NCBI GenBank assembly: GCA_002397355.1
Contig: DHAI01000038.1
Span: 6,058 to 23,694, forward strand
Length of the DNA: 17,637 nt
From: Ruminococcaceae bacterium UBA4958
GTDB taxonomy: Bacteria; Bacillota; Clostridia; Oscillospirales; Acutalibacteraceae
Reading direction: 5' to 3'
The notes under the pieces are model-generated. The model had not been told where the DNA came from. It saw nothing but the letters and a program-made list of their open reading frames with translations, and ran no database searches. Shown in pieces: positions 1 to 6,660 of the stretch (positions are counted from its first letter, which is position 1; every line of letters begins with the position of its first letter). A program made the position numbers and the translations under genes.

Positions 1-369
1 CCGGGAATAGGCGGTGTAGACGACGGCCCAGGCGTCGAGCTCGTCGATCCGTGTGATGCGGGGGTCTTCCAGGCCCCAGGCTTCTTCCGGACGGTCCGGC
101 CCGGGCTCGAGAGTCGGCCACCGGTCTATTTTCCAGTTGGTTTCGCCGTTTTCGCTGAACGCTTTCGTAAGATGAGAAAGGCCGCGCCTGTCTTCGACGC
201 GGGCGAGCAGGAGAGTCCCGCCGCGGAAGGCCGTGGCGGCAGGATTGAACACCGTATTTACCGCGTAAGGCCAGTCTCCAGCCGTTAAGATCGGATTGCG
301 GCCGTCGCGGACAAATAATTCCCGGAACGCGTTTCCGGTGCTTTTCAATCTTGTTTCAAAAACAGCCAT
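1..369 (-). CDS. GH130 family glycoside phosphorylase/glycosidase, N-terminal part (runs off the window)
   Basis: An open frame of 123 codons begins at the ATG at 369-367 on the minus strand and runs off the left edge. The translation contains NPILTAGDWPYAVNTVFNPA near residue 25, then LLLARVEDRRGLSHLT, a WKIDRWPTL segment and an EDPRIT motif near residue 103. This order is typical of the five-bladed beta-propeller GH130 family, which phosphorolyses or hydrolyses beta-mannosides; the EDPR segment lies near the catalytic centre in known members. A Shine-Dalgarno (GAAAGGAG, complement of 382-389) sits 12 nt upstream, slightly far. The C-terminal two thirds are outside the window, so subfamily and substrate (for example mannosyl-glucose, mannooligosaccharide or mannosyl-N-acetylglucosamine) cannot be decided. 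No neighbouring sugar genes are visible. I am confident of the family, not of the substrate. Confidence 0.85.
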   Translation of the reverse strand, partial: MAVFETRLKSTGNAFRELFVRDGRNPILTAGDWPYAVNTVFNPAATAFRGGTLLLARVEDRRGLSHLTKAFSENGETNWKIDRWPTLEPGPDRPEEAWGLEDPRITRIDELDAWAVVYTAYSR

Positions 370-458
370 CCGGTTGGCAATCTCCTTTCGGCGGCTTTCT
401 ATGCTTTTATTTTGACTAGCTATAGACTTTTATTAGTATGAAACTCTTACGCGAAAAC

Positions 459-493
459 ATTCCATTGAAATCAATAAAAGAAGGAAATGGAAT
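459..493. repeat. Inverted repeat upstream of the GH130 gene
   Basis: ATTCCATT (459-466) is followed after 19 bases by its exact reverse complement AATGGAAT (486-493). It lies about 90-125 bases upstream of the GH130 start codon, between that gene and a strong terminator, so it could be a regulator site for the sugar gene. I could not place a convincing -35/-10 pair next to it. An 8-base dyad in A/T-rich DNA can arise by chance. Confidence 0.3.
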
Positions 494-500
494 AAAATAA

Positions 501-540
501 CGAAAAACACCTGCAGAAAGCCTGCAGGTGTTTTTCGTTT
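501..540. terminator. Bidirectional intrinsic terminator
   Basis: A perfect 16-base stem (CGAAAAACACCTGCAG at 501-516 pairing with 522-537) closes a 5-base loop. The GC-rich core is CACCTGCAG/CTGCAGGTG. An A tract precedes it and a T tract follows it, so it reads as a Rho-independent terminator in both directions. It may end leftward transcription from beyond fbp, insulating the GH130 promoter, or rightward transcription entering the intergenic region. Confidence 0.85.
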
Positions 541-648
541 GTGAAAAAATGGTGAAGTCCTTTCTGAGAGGACAGACTTGTAATCATGGAGAATAAAAAG
601 AGAATTAAAAATTGATTGTACCCGATGTTCCTTCCTTTCTATATTGTG

Positions 649-698
649 CAATATGAGTAAGGAAAAATCAATATGTTTTTGATAAATATAGCAATATG
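649..698 (+). repeat. Three direct CAATATG repeats
   Basis: CAATATG occurs at 649-655, 669-675 and 692-698, with 20 and 23 bases between copy starts, about two helical turns. The first copy is half of an imperfect dyad (ATATTG-TG-CAATAT, 641-654). An 11-base inverted match of 644-654 recurs at 809-819. The cluster lies immediately upstream of a dyad and a promoter-like sequence, suggesting a regulator site, but no cognate regulator can be named. Confidence 0.35.
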
Positions 699-700
699 AC

Positions 701-745
701 CAACTGTTCAGTTGCTTTGACAAAATATCGCTTCAAATATATCAT
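701..745 (+). promoter_or_regulatory. Orphan sigma-A-type promoter with an adjoining dyad
   Basis: TTGACA at 717-722 is followed after exactly 17 bases by TATCAT at 740-745. The dyad CAACTG-TT-CAGTTG at 701-714 abuts the -35 box, as an operator might. The predicted start, near 752, has no downstream gene with a ribosome binding site: an ATG at 748 would be essentially leaderless and its 109-residue product has no recognisable features. Transcription would run toward the convergent fbp 3' end, so the product might be a small or antisense RNA. The promoter match is seen directly; activity is inferred. Confidence 0.5.
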
Positions 746-1044
746 TTATGCGCAAAACTATTCCATTTGTTTCAACCTGTACCAAGAAATATGAAAAAGC
801 AAGTATAAATATTGCACAAAAAAGTAAATATATCGATGGCTTAATTATATTTTATAAACGAATTTTCCAAACAAGTCAAAGCAATTTCCGCCGTCATCTG
901 TCGAACAATTTTGTTCGCATGACCTCGAAACCATGTTACATATATATTTCATCGATATGGAAAGTTTTACGTCAAAGGTGGTTGGGCAGACTGGGTGAAT
1001 ATGGAAAACGCTGCTCGAACGCCGTGCGTCCGTTGCGGGAAAGC

Positions 1045-2982
1045 CTATCTTTCCTGGATGGTGCCATTGCGGTATGACTGCAACAGGGCCGTGAGCTCTT
1101 CCACCTGCCGCTTGATTGCACGACCGATGTCAGTATCCCCGACTGTCACGCGCTGCGGAATTGATTTGACGATCATCACCTTCGGCGTATCCTCGCCCAC
1201 CAGGCTGCCCGGCTTCAGAGGCTTATGCTCCGCCAAGGCGAGATAACGGGAATTATCGATGAACGTATACCCCCCGATCCCCGTCTGCTTCTGGTACGCC
1301 TTCGAGATGCCGCCGTCGATCATAAACAGCAGGCCGCCGCCCTTTACGGGGCTTTCTCCCTCTTTCAGACGGACGGGGACGTGGCCGTTTAAAATATGGG
1401 AAAAGGTAGGGTCCAGGCCGAATTCGCGCAGGATCATTTCGCAGGTTTCCCGGTTGGAGATGTGGCGGTAGTAGGGATTCATAACTTCCGCATGCGTTTC
1501 GGGGTCCGCGATGAAATAGCGCTCGAACACGGTGAGCTTGCTTTTTCCGAACAGCGGGGACTTCCTCCCGCACCAGAGATACCACATCAGGTCGGAGGCA
1601 CTTTCGCGCTCCGCCGTGCACTCCGGCGCAAAGTATGCGTTGCGCACTACTTTTTCCAGGTAGTCGAGATATTCCCGGCCGGAAAGGACCTTGCCGCCGA
1701 TATCCACTTTCTCAAAAAAGCCGTCCTCCGTGAGCGGGATACAGCCGTGGTACAGAAGATTGGAATTCGATCGGAGATACATGCTCCCGTGCGAATAAAG
1801 GAACCGGATATGCTTATTCAGGCGTTCGCTGTGCCGGAAAGAGTAGGAGATCGTTTTCAGCAGATCCTCTTCTTCTTTGGTCATTGCGAGCGGGTCTTCC
1901 GGGTCGATTGTGGGGAAGAAGGTGTCCAGCATCGGGTAGCGCTTGCCGTCAAGCCGCACCGTGCCGCTCCCGAAGTCTATTTTGTCGAGGAAGACACGGT
2001 CGTCCATGCGGTATTCCGGGTGTTTTTTGATCAACCTTGCTTCGGCCTTGAACTGGATCACGGCGATGGCCTTATGCATCTTCGCCGTAAGCGGGATGTC
2101 GACGGGGTCATACTGGTTCTTGTCCAGCAGATGCGGCTGGAAGCGGGCGCAGGGATCGCCGCGGTAGACTTTTTCTGCAAAAACCGAGAGCGGGCGGAGG
2201 TTGATGCCGTAGCCGTCCTCCAGCAGGTCAAAATTGTTGTAGCTGATGCCGAGGCGGATGACGTTGGCGATGCAGGCGGGGTTGCCGCAGGCCGCTCCCA
2301 TCCACGAAATGTCGTGATTTCCCCACTGGATGTCGACGCCGCTGCAGCCGGCGAGGGTGTCCATGATTCTGTCGGCGTGCGGGCCGCGGTCAAAAATATC
2401 GCCGATGATATGCAGGCGGTCGATCAGCAGGTCGCGGATCAGGACGCAAAGCTCCAGGATGAACTCCGCGCCCATTCCCGTTTCCACGATGGTGCGGATG
2501 ATCTCGCTTTCGTAGTGGACCTTGTTCGCGCCGCCGTTCGAGTGGAGCAGTTCGTCGATGATGTAGGAAAAGTTTTCCGGAAGCCTTTTCCGGACTTTGG
2601 AACGCGTGTATTTCGAGGCCGCCTCGCGGCAGATTTCAACCAGTCGGTAGATGGTGATGCGGCACCAGTCGTCGAAAGCCTTTTCCTGCCGCCGCGCCTT
2701 TGGGATCTCCGATTCCGGGTAATAGATCAGCTTGGCGAGCAGCGTGCGTTCCTCCTCGGTGATGGATTCGCCGAAAAGCTCGTCTATCTTTTTTCGCACG
2801 ACGCCGGAAGCGCTGCGAAGCTGAAACAGAAAAGCGTCGTGCTCCCCGTGCAGGTCGCTGAAGAAATATTCCGTTCCTTTCGGCAGCGTCATAATGGCGC
2901 GAAGGTTGATAATTTCGGATGCCGCCGCCTGTGCGTTCGGATAATTTTTCGCAAGCAGGCTGAGGTAGTGATTGTCGATCAA
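1045..2982 (-). CDS. fbp: Fructose-1,6-bisphosphatase, class III
   Basis: Hydrolyses fructose-1,6-bisphosphate to fructose-6-phosphate, the gluconeogenic step in the cytoplasm. Numbered from the TTG chosen here (645 residues, normal for class III), the protein shows metallophosphoesterase motifs in order: FSDLHGE near residue 41 (metal-binding D and H), IIGDIFDRGPH near 192-202, WGNHD near 220-224, YHGCIPL in the middle and LNGHVPV toward the end, followed by GGLLFMIDGGISKAYQ. I chose TTG 2982-2980 because a strong Shine-Dalgarno (GGGGAGG, complement of 2990-2996) lies 7 nt upstream and family similarity begins right there. An in-frame ATG at 3054 would add 24 residues that look unlike the family. 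The gene is divergent from the HD hydrolase. No terminator is obvious directly after the stop; the nearest strong hairpin is at 501-537. Confidence 0.95.
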   Translation of the reverse strand: MIDNHYLSLLAKNYPNAQAAASEIINLRAIMTLPKGTEYFFSDLHGEHDAFLFQLRSASGVVRKKIDELFGESITEEERTLLAKLIYYPESEIPKARRQEKAFDDWCRITIYRLVEICREAASKYTRSKVRKRLPENFSYIIDELLHSNGGANKVHYESEIIRTIVETGMGAEFILELCVLIRDLLIDRLHIIGDIFDRGPHADRIMDTLAGCSGVDIQWGNHDISWMGAACGNPACIANVIRLGISYNNFDLLEDGYGINLRPLSVFAEKVYRGDPCARFQPHLLDKNQYDPVDIPLTAKMHKAIAVIQFKAEARLIKKHPEYRMDDRVFLDKIDFGSGTVRLDGKRYPMLDTFFPTIDPEDPLAMTKEEEDLLKTISYSFRHSERLNKHIRFLYSHGSMYLRSNSNLLYHGCIPLTEDGFFEKVDIGGKVLSGREYLDYLEKVVRNAYFAPECTAERESASDLMWYLWCGRKSPLFGKSKLTVFERYFIADPETHAEVMNPYYRHISNRETCEMILREFGLDPTFSHILNGHVPVRLKEGESPVKGGGLLFMIDGGISKAYQKQTGIGGYTFIDNSRYLALAEHKPLKPGSLVGEDTPKVMIVKSIPQRVTVGDTDIGRAIKRQVEELTALLQSYRNGTIQER

Positions 2983-3065
2983 GGTGAAACCTCCCCGCGC
3001 ATTCCGTTTTCTCACATTGCTGAGTGCCGCAAATGCGCCGATTTCGCTGTTCAATCCCGGAAAAT

Positions 3066-3085
3066 TATGATATACTCACATTATA
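3066..3085. promoter_or_regulatory. Divergent promoter elements between fbp and the HD gene
   Basis: On the plus strand TGATATACT (3068-3076) is an extended -10 that would start transcription near 3083, about 25 bases before the HD gene; no clear -35 is present. On the minus strand a perfect TATAAT is the complement of 3080-3085 and could serve fbp, giving a leader of about 90 bases; its -35 is also poor. The two elements nearly abut, so the promoters may compete. Confidence 0.35.
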
Positions 3086-3107
3086 AAGGAAAAGGAGAGG
3101 TTTTTAA

Positions 3108-3692
3108 ATGGGCGCAAGGGAAGATTTTGAGGAAATATACCATAGCAAGATCGCGAGGGCCGGCTCTGCCGAGCTGCTTGCCTGGCTGCAGAAGACGGAT
3201 TTTTTTATCGCGCCCGCCAGCACAAAATTTCACTGCGCCTGCCTGGGCGGCCTTGCGCAGCACAGCGTGAGCGTCTACCGCGTGATGAGGGAAAAGCACT
3301 TTGAGGAAGGGGACAGCGAGGAGAGCTTCGCTATCTGTGCGCTGCTTCACGATGTGTGCAAGGCGCAGTTCTATAAAAAGGGAATGCGCAATGTGAAAAA
3401 TGATGAAACGGGACAGTGGGAAAGGAGACCTTACTATACGATTGAAGACAGTTTTCCCTATGGGCACGGGGAGAAATCCGTCTTTTTAATCGAGCGTTTC
3501 ATGCGGCTGAAAACATCCGAGGCGATGGCGATCCGGTGGCATATGGGCGGATTCGACGATGCGGTGAAGGGCGGCTGCTTTTCCATCAGCCAGGCCTTTG
3601 AGAAATATCCGCTTGCCGTGAAACTGCACCTGTCCGACCTGGAGAGCACGTATCTTCGGGAAAAAGGAACTTCCAGCGTCCTGCACAAATGA
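3108..3692 (+). CDS. HD-superfamily phosphohydrolase
   Basis: A 194-residue cytoplasmic protein with the metal-ligand pattern of the HD superfamily: H52 (GGLAQHS), H81-D82 (LLHDV), H120 (YGHGEKS), H145 (RWHMGG) and D177 (LSDLES). Together these would coordinate one or two divalent metals for phosphoester hydrolysis. The family includes nucleotidases, dNTPases and cyclic nucleotide phosphodiesterases; no extra domain narrows the substrate. It is common in clostridia as an uncharacterised HD protein. The ATG has a clear Shine-Dalgarno (AAAGGAGAGG, 3091-3100). The gene is monocistronic, divergent from fbp and closed by a strong terminator. The family is secure; the substrate is unknown. Confidence 0.85.
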   Translation: MGAREDFEEIYHSKIARAGSAELLAWLQKTDFFIAPASTKFHCACLGGLAQHSVSVYRVMREKHFEEGDSEESFAICALLHDVCKAQFYKKGMRNVKNDETGQWERRPYYTIEDSFPYGHGEKSVFLIERFMRLKTSEAMAIRWHMGGFDDAVKGGCFSISQAFEKYPLAVKLHLSDLESTYLREKGTSSVLHK

Positions 3693-3731
3693 AAGATAAT
3701 TTCCCGTCCTCAACCGGTTCAGCCCGGTTCC

Positions 3732-3783
3732 CGGCATGCCGTAGCCTGTACGAAACGTATGGGCTCCGGCGTGCCGCTTTTTT
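3732..3783 (+). terminator. Rho-independent terminator after the HD gene
   Basis: CGGCATGCCG (3732-3741) pairs with CGGCGTGCCG ending at 3776, and inner segments AGCC/GGCT and TGTACG/CGTATG extend the stem with wobble pairs around an AAA loop. Six T residues follow (3778-3783). Confidence 0.85.
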
Positions 3784-3815
3784 GTCCGGCGATTATAAAA
3801 TCTTTTGAAAGGGGC

Positions 3816-3843
3816 TTGACAAAACGAAAAATTGCGGTATAAC
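3816..3843 (+). promoter_or_regulatory. Promoter of the first ABC cassette
   Basis: A perfect TTGACA at 3816-3821 is followed after 16 bases by TATAAC at 3838-3843. Transcription would start near 3850, inside the first of two dyads, so a bound repressor would block initiation. The first gene starts at 3904. Confidence 0.75.
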
Positions 3844-3886
3844 TGTATTAGTTAATTAATACATGAGTACAATAATACAATTGTAC
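3844..3886. promoter_or_regulatory. Two tandem dyads, candidate operators
   Basis: Dyad 1 is TGTATTA-N6-TAATACA (3844-3863). Dyad 2 is GTACAAT-N6-ATTGTAC (3867-3886). Both have perfect 7-base arms, the same 6-base spacer and a GTA-centred outer sequence, with centres 23 bases apart. They lie between the -10 box and the ribosome binding site. YtrA-type GntR repressors are known to bind GTA/TAC-ended dyads before their ABC operons, and a YtrA-like regulator is encoded at 5592. That it binds here is inference. Confidence 0.6.
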
Positions 3887-3903
3887 GGAAGGAAGCGAAT
3901 GAT

Positions 3904-4824
3904 ATGGGCAATCTTATCATTGAAACGAAAAGCATCGGCAAGAATTACGGAAAGTTTGCCGCTGTTTCCGACCTGAGCATGCAGGTGAAGAAAGGCGATA
4001 TCTATGCCCTTGTCGGTCAGAACGGGGCGGGGAAAACGACGCTCCTGAAGATGGTCTGCGGGCTGACGCCCCTTTCCACCGGAGAGCTTGGCCTTTTTGG
4101 CAGAAGCTCCTCGGGAAGCCTTGAAAAATCCCGTTCCAGTATCGGCTCCATGATCGAGACGCCTGGATTTTTTCCTTATCTGTCGGCGAGGGATAATCTC
4201 GAATATTACCGCATCCAGCGCGGGTGCAGCGACAGGAGCGTGGTCGACGGCGCCCTGAGGGTTGTCGGCCTCGATAAAGCCGGCGGCAAAAAATTCAAGA
4301 ACTTCTCACTCGGAATGAAACAGCGTCTCGGCCTCGCGCTGGCCGTGATGGGGAACCCGGAGCTCCTTGTTCTCGACGAACCGATCAATGGTCTTGACCC
4401 GATGGGAATCAAGGAATTCCGCGATATCATACTCAAAATGAACCGGGAACGCCGGACGACGGTGTTGATTTCCAGCCATATCCTCGGCGAGCTCTCTCAG
4501 ATCGCCACGATCTACGGTTTTATCAAGAAGGGCAGGCTGATCGAACACATTACGGCCGAAGAGCTGAAGGAAAAATGCCGCAGCTATCTGCGCATCGACG
4601 TTGACAGTCCGGAAAGGGCGGCTGACGTGCTGCGCAATCGTCTTTCCTGCACAAACTTCCAGGCCAGGGGAAACGCCCTTTTCATCGACGAGCGCCTGGA
4701 CGAACCGGAGGTATTTATCAAAGCCCTTGTGGAAAACGGCGTGTCGGTTTCCCAGGCTTATCGTTCCGGCATCAACCTGGAGCAGTACTTTATCAATCTG
4801 ATCGGGGGAGAAAAAAATGCTTAA
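3904..4824 (+). CDS. ABC transporter ATP-binding protein, bacitracin/lantibiotic-export (BcrA-like) type
   Basis: A 306-residue nucleotide-binding subunit that would power the permease encoded next. Walker A is GQNGAGKTT (38-46), the signature is the degenerate SLGMKQ (135-140) typical of this branch instead of LSGGQ, Walker B is LLVLDEP (154-160), followed by the D-loop at N162-D165 and the H-loop H192 (SSH). The C-terminal 90 or so residues are the accessory region common in BcrA/NatA proteins. GGAAGGAAG (3887-3895) precedes the ATG. The reading frame overlaps the permease start by 8 nt, indicating translational coupling. BcrA-like proteins usually confer self-protection against, or export of, antimicrobial peptides or lipids; no peptide precursor or two-component system lies beside this one, so the substrate is open. 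Confidence 0.9.
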   Translation: MGNLIIETKSIGKNYGKFAAVSDLSMQVKKGDIYALVGQNGAGKTTLLKMVCGLTPLSTGELGLFGRSSSGSLEKSRSSIGSMIETPGFFPYLSARDNLEYYRIQRGCSDRSVVDGALRVVGLDKAGGKKFKNFSLGMKQRLGLALAVMGNPELLVLDEPINGLDPMGIKEFRDIILKMNRERRTTVLISSHILGELSQIATIYGFIKKGRLIEHITAEELKEKCRSYLRIDVDSPERAADVLRNRLSCTNFQARGNALFIDERLDEPEVFIKALVENGVSVSQAYRSGINLEQYFINLIGGEKNA

Positions 4825-5536
4825 ACTGATCCATGCGGACTTTTACAAAACTTTTCACCGCGCCGCCTATTACCTGATCCTGTTTATTTTTTGCGGTTTT
4901 GCCATCACGATTGCCGTGCAGATGCGCGGACGGGATGCCGGCAGTTGGAGCGGTTCGTTCCTGGCGGCTTCGCAGCTGCTTATTTACCCGGTGGCGTTTC
5001 TTCCCATCATCACCCAGATCACACTCGGCGAGGAGTACCGCGAGCACACCGTCAAAAACACGCTTGCTTTTGGTACCAACCGCTGCCTGCTGTTCTGCTC
5101 CAAATGGGTTTCCACCGTTTTGCTCGGCCTGCTTCTGACAGCAGCCGTGTTCGCCGCGTTCTTTGGAAGCGCCGCGCTTGCCCTACCCCGCGACGTGCAG
5201 TTCTCGCAGAAACTCGTGACAGACTTTTTCGCCCGCCTGGGCGCCGCCTGCGTGGTCTACGTCGCTGCCGCCACGATGTCGCTTTTCTTCCTTGTCGTTT
5301 TCAACCGCAACACGCTCGCCATCTTCCTCTATTATGGCGCGTACTATTTTACCGGGCTGCTGCTCATGCTGTTCCATCTGAACGGCGGAAACAAGTACCT
5401 GCTGCAAACGCAGCTGAAAGGTATCGCAGGTGATCCGGTCCCGAACCTTCAGAAAGCGATGGTGATTTCGGCTGTGACGATGGCGGCATTTTTCGTTGCC
5501 GGTGTTTTTGCTTCCCGGAGGAAAGATTTGATTTGA
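4817..5536 (+). CDS. ABC-2 type permease (BcrB-like)
   Basis: A 239-residue membrane protein with six predicted helices at about 17-36, 51-71, 97-121, 147-169, 174-192 and 215-234. The cytoplasmic loop GEEYREHTVKNTLAFGTNR (81-99) matches the conserved coupling segment (EYR-x-TxKNTL-x-G) of bacitracin-type ABC-2 permeases that contacts the ATPase. The ATG overlaps the ATPase gene and has GGGGGAG just upstream. It should form the transmembrane half of a homodimeric exporter with the preceding protein. The next gene (GntR) starts 55 bases later, so co-transcription with the following cassette is plausible. Confidence 0.88.
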   Translation: MLKLIHADFYKTFHRAAYYLILFIFCGFAITIAVQMRGRDAGSWSGSFLAASQLLIYPVAFLPIITQITLGEEYREHTVKNTLAFGTNRCLLFCSKWVSTVLLGLLLTAAVFAAFFGSAALALPRDVQFSQKLVTDFFARLGAACVVYVAAATMSLFFLVVFNRNTLAIFLYYGAYYFTGLLLMLFHLNGGNKYLLQTQLKGIAGDPVPNLQKAMVISAVTMAAFFVAGVFASRRKDLI

Positions 5537-5562
5537 CGATACCTGGTATCATAAATAAAGAT
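5533..5562 (+). promoter_or_regulatory. Possible internal promoter with a dyad before the GntR gene
   Basis: TTGACG (5533-5538) overlaps the stop codon of the preceding permease, and a loose -10 candidate (TAAAGA) lies at 5556-5561 after 17 bases. A perfect dyad GATACC-T-GGTATC (5538-5550) fills the -35 side of the spacer, where a repressor would block polymerase. The -10 is weak, so the promoter itself is doubtful; the dyad is exact. Confidence 0.35.
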
Positions 5563-5591
5563 AAAGAAAGCAGAGTTTCGGAGGTGACAGT

Positions 5592-5978
5592 ATGCCGTGG
5601 GATCTGAAATCCGACCGGCCGATTTACGCGCAGCTGATGGAGCAGATCAAGCTTCTGATTGTTTCCGGGGTCTATCCAGTGGGGACGAAGCTTCCCTCCG
5701 TCCGTGACATGGCCGCCGAAGCGGCCGTCAACCCGAATACCATGCAGCGCGCGCTCGCCCAACTCGAAAACGAGGGCCTTTTGTATTCCCAGAGAACCAG
5801 CGGGAGATTTGTAACGGAGGATGCGGATAAAGTCATGCAGATTAAGAATGATTTTGCGGTCGGCGTGATCCACGAATTCCTGGAAAAGATGCAGAAACTC
5901 GGTTATAATGGTCGGCAGACGATCGCTTTGATCAAAAGAATCATCGAGGAGGAGAGCGAAAATGGCCAACGCGATTGA
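5592..5978 (+). CDS. GntR-family transcriptional regulator, YtrA subfamily
   Basis: A 128-residue DNA-binding protein. Residues 9-76 form a GntR winged helix-turn-helix beginning DRPIYAQLMEQIK, with LPSVRDMAAEAAVNPNT containing the recognition helix and a wing at SGRFVT. The remaining 50 residues are a short helical dimerisation tail, the mark of the YtrA subfamily, instead of a large effector domain. GGAGGTGA (5580-5587) precedes the ATG. The 3' end overlaps the following ABC ATPase gene by 17 nt. YtrA proteins typically repress their own ABC operon and release it when cell-wall-active antibiotics are present. Likely targets are the dyads at 3844-3886 and/or 5538-5550. Confidence 0.92.
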   Translation: MPWDLKSDRPIYAQLMEQIKLLIVSGVYPVGTKLPSVRDMAAEAAVNPNTMQRALAQLENEGLLYSQRTSGRFVTEDADKVMQIKNDFAVGVIHEFLEKMQKLGYNGRQTIALIKRIIEEESENGQRD

Positions 5979-6660
5979 GTGCTTTAACCTAACCAAGCGA
6001 TTTCCCGGCTGCGTCGCGCTCAACGAGGTGAGCCTCGCAATTCCGAAGGGACAGATCATCGGTTTGCTCGGACCGAACGGCAGCGGGAAAACGACGCTGA
6101 TCAAAATCGTCAATGGGCTTCTCACTCCTACGGCGGGGGAAATCCTGGTGGAAGGGAAGCATCCCGGTGTGGAAACGAAAAAAGCCGTCTCCTATTTGCC
6201 GGAGCGCTCATACCTGAACGACTGGATGTCGGTCAACGAGATGATCAATTTCTTCGGCGATTTTTATTCTGATTTCAACAAGGCGAAAGCCTACGACATG
6301 CTTCAGCGGCTGAACATCAACCCGAAGGACCGGCTCAAGACCATGTCGAAGGGCACGAAGGAAAAGGTTCAGCTCATCCTGGTGATGAGCAGGGAGGCCG
6401 AGCTTTACGTTCTCGACGAGCCGATCGGCGGCGTGGATCCCGCGGCGCGGGATTACATTCTCGACACCATCATCTCCAACTACAGTGAAAATGCCGCGAT
6501 GCTGATCTCCACCCACCTGATCACCGACGTCGAAAAAATTCTGGACGGCGTGGTTTTTATCGACAGAGGCAGCATCGTCCTTTCCGCAACGGTGGACGAG
6601 ATCCGCGAAAAAGAAAACAAAAGCGTCGACGCCCTGTTCCGGGAGGTGTTCAAATGTTAG
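5962..6660 (+). CDS. ABC transporter ATP-binding protein of the YtrB-like type
   Basis: A 232-residue ATPase subunit. Walker A is GPNGSGKTT (37-45), the Q-loop position reads YLPER (78-82) without glutamine, the signature is MSKGTKEK (128-135) in place of LSGGQ, Walker B is LYVLDEP (148-154) and the H-loop is STH with H185. The missing Q-loop glutamine and the SKGTKEK signature are characteristic of ATPases paired with YtrA regulators, so I read them as family traits and not damage. It overlaps the regulator gene upstream and the permease gene downstream (7 nt), showing a tightly coupled three-gene unit. The substrate is unknown; related operons respond to cell-wall-targeting antibiotics. Confidence 0.9.
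   Translation: MANAIECFNLTKRFPGCVALNEVSLAIPKGQIIGLLGPNGSGKTTLIKIVNGLLTPTAGEILVEGKHPGVETKKAVSYLPERSYLNDWMSVNEMINFFGDFYSDFNKAKAYDMLQRLNINPKDRLKTMSKGTKEKVQLILVMSREAELYVLDEPIGGVDPAARDYILDTIISNYSENAAMLISTHLITDVEKILDGVVFIDRGSIVLSATVDEIREKENKSVDALFREVFKC

Larger units (their letters stand above)
370..1044. other. Long intergenic region without a convincing gene, partly AT-rich
   Basis: About 675 bases separate the GH130 start from the fbp stop. Open frames exist on both strands, but none has a good ribosome binding site plus recognisable protein features, so I annotate no gene. The region holds an inverted repeat (ATTCCATT at 459-466 and AATGGAAT at 486-493), a strong bidirectional hairpin (501-537), three copies of CAATATG (649-655, 669-675, 692-698), a dyad CAACTG-TT-CAGTTG (701-714), a good plus-strand promoter (717-745) and a dyad CGAACAA-TT-TTGTTCG (902-917). 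Bases from about 540 to 960 are visibly richer in A and T than the flanking genes. Confidence 0.6.

Noticed and set aside
433..723. Possible 96-residue minus-strand gene
   Set aside because: It runs through the strong terminator hairpin at 501-537, has no ribosome binding site and its composition reflects AT-rich non-coding DNA.
902..917. LexA (SOS) box candidate
   Set aside because: The Gram-positive box has GAAC and GTTC separated by 4 bases; here the gap is 6, and no SOS gene follows.
748..1077. Possible 109-residue gene after the orphan promoter
   Set aside because: The ATG lies at the predicted transcription start without a ribosome binding site, the product has no recognisable features, and its end overlaps the fbp 3' end.
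1396..3270. Very long plus-strand open frame across fbp
   Set aside because: It is the antisense shadow of fbp, which has clear family motifs on the minus strand; the plus-strand product has none.
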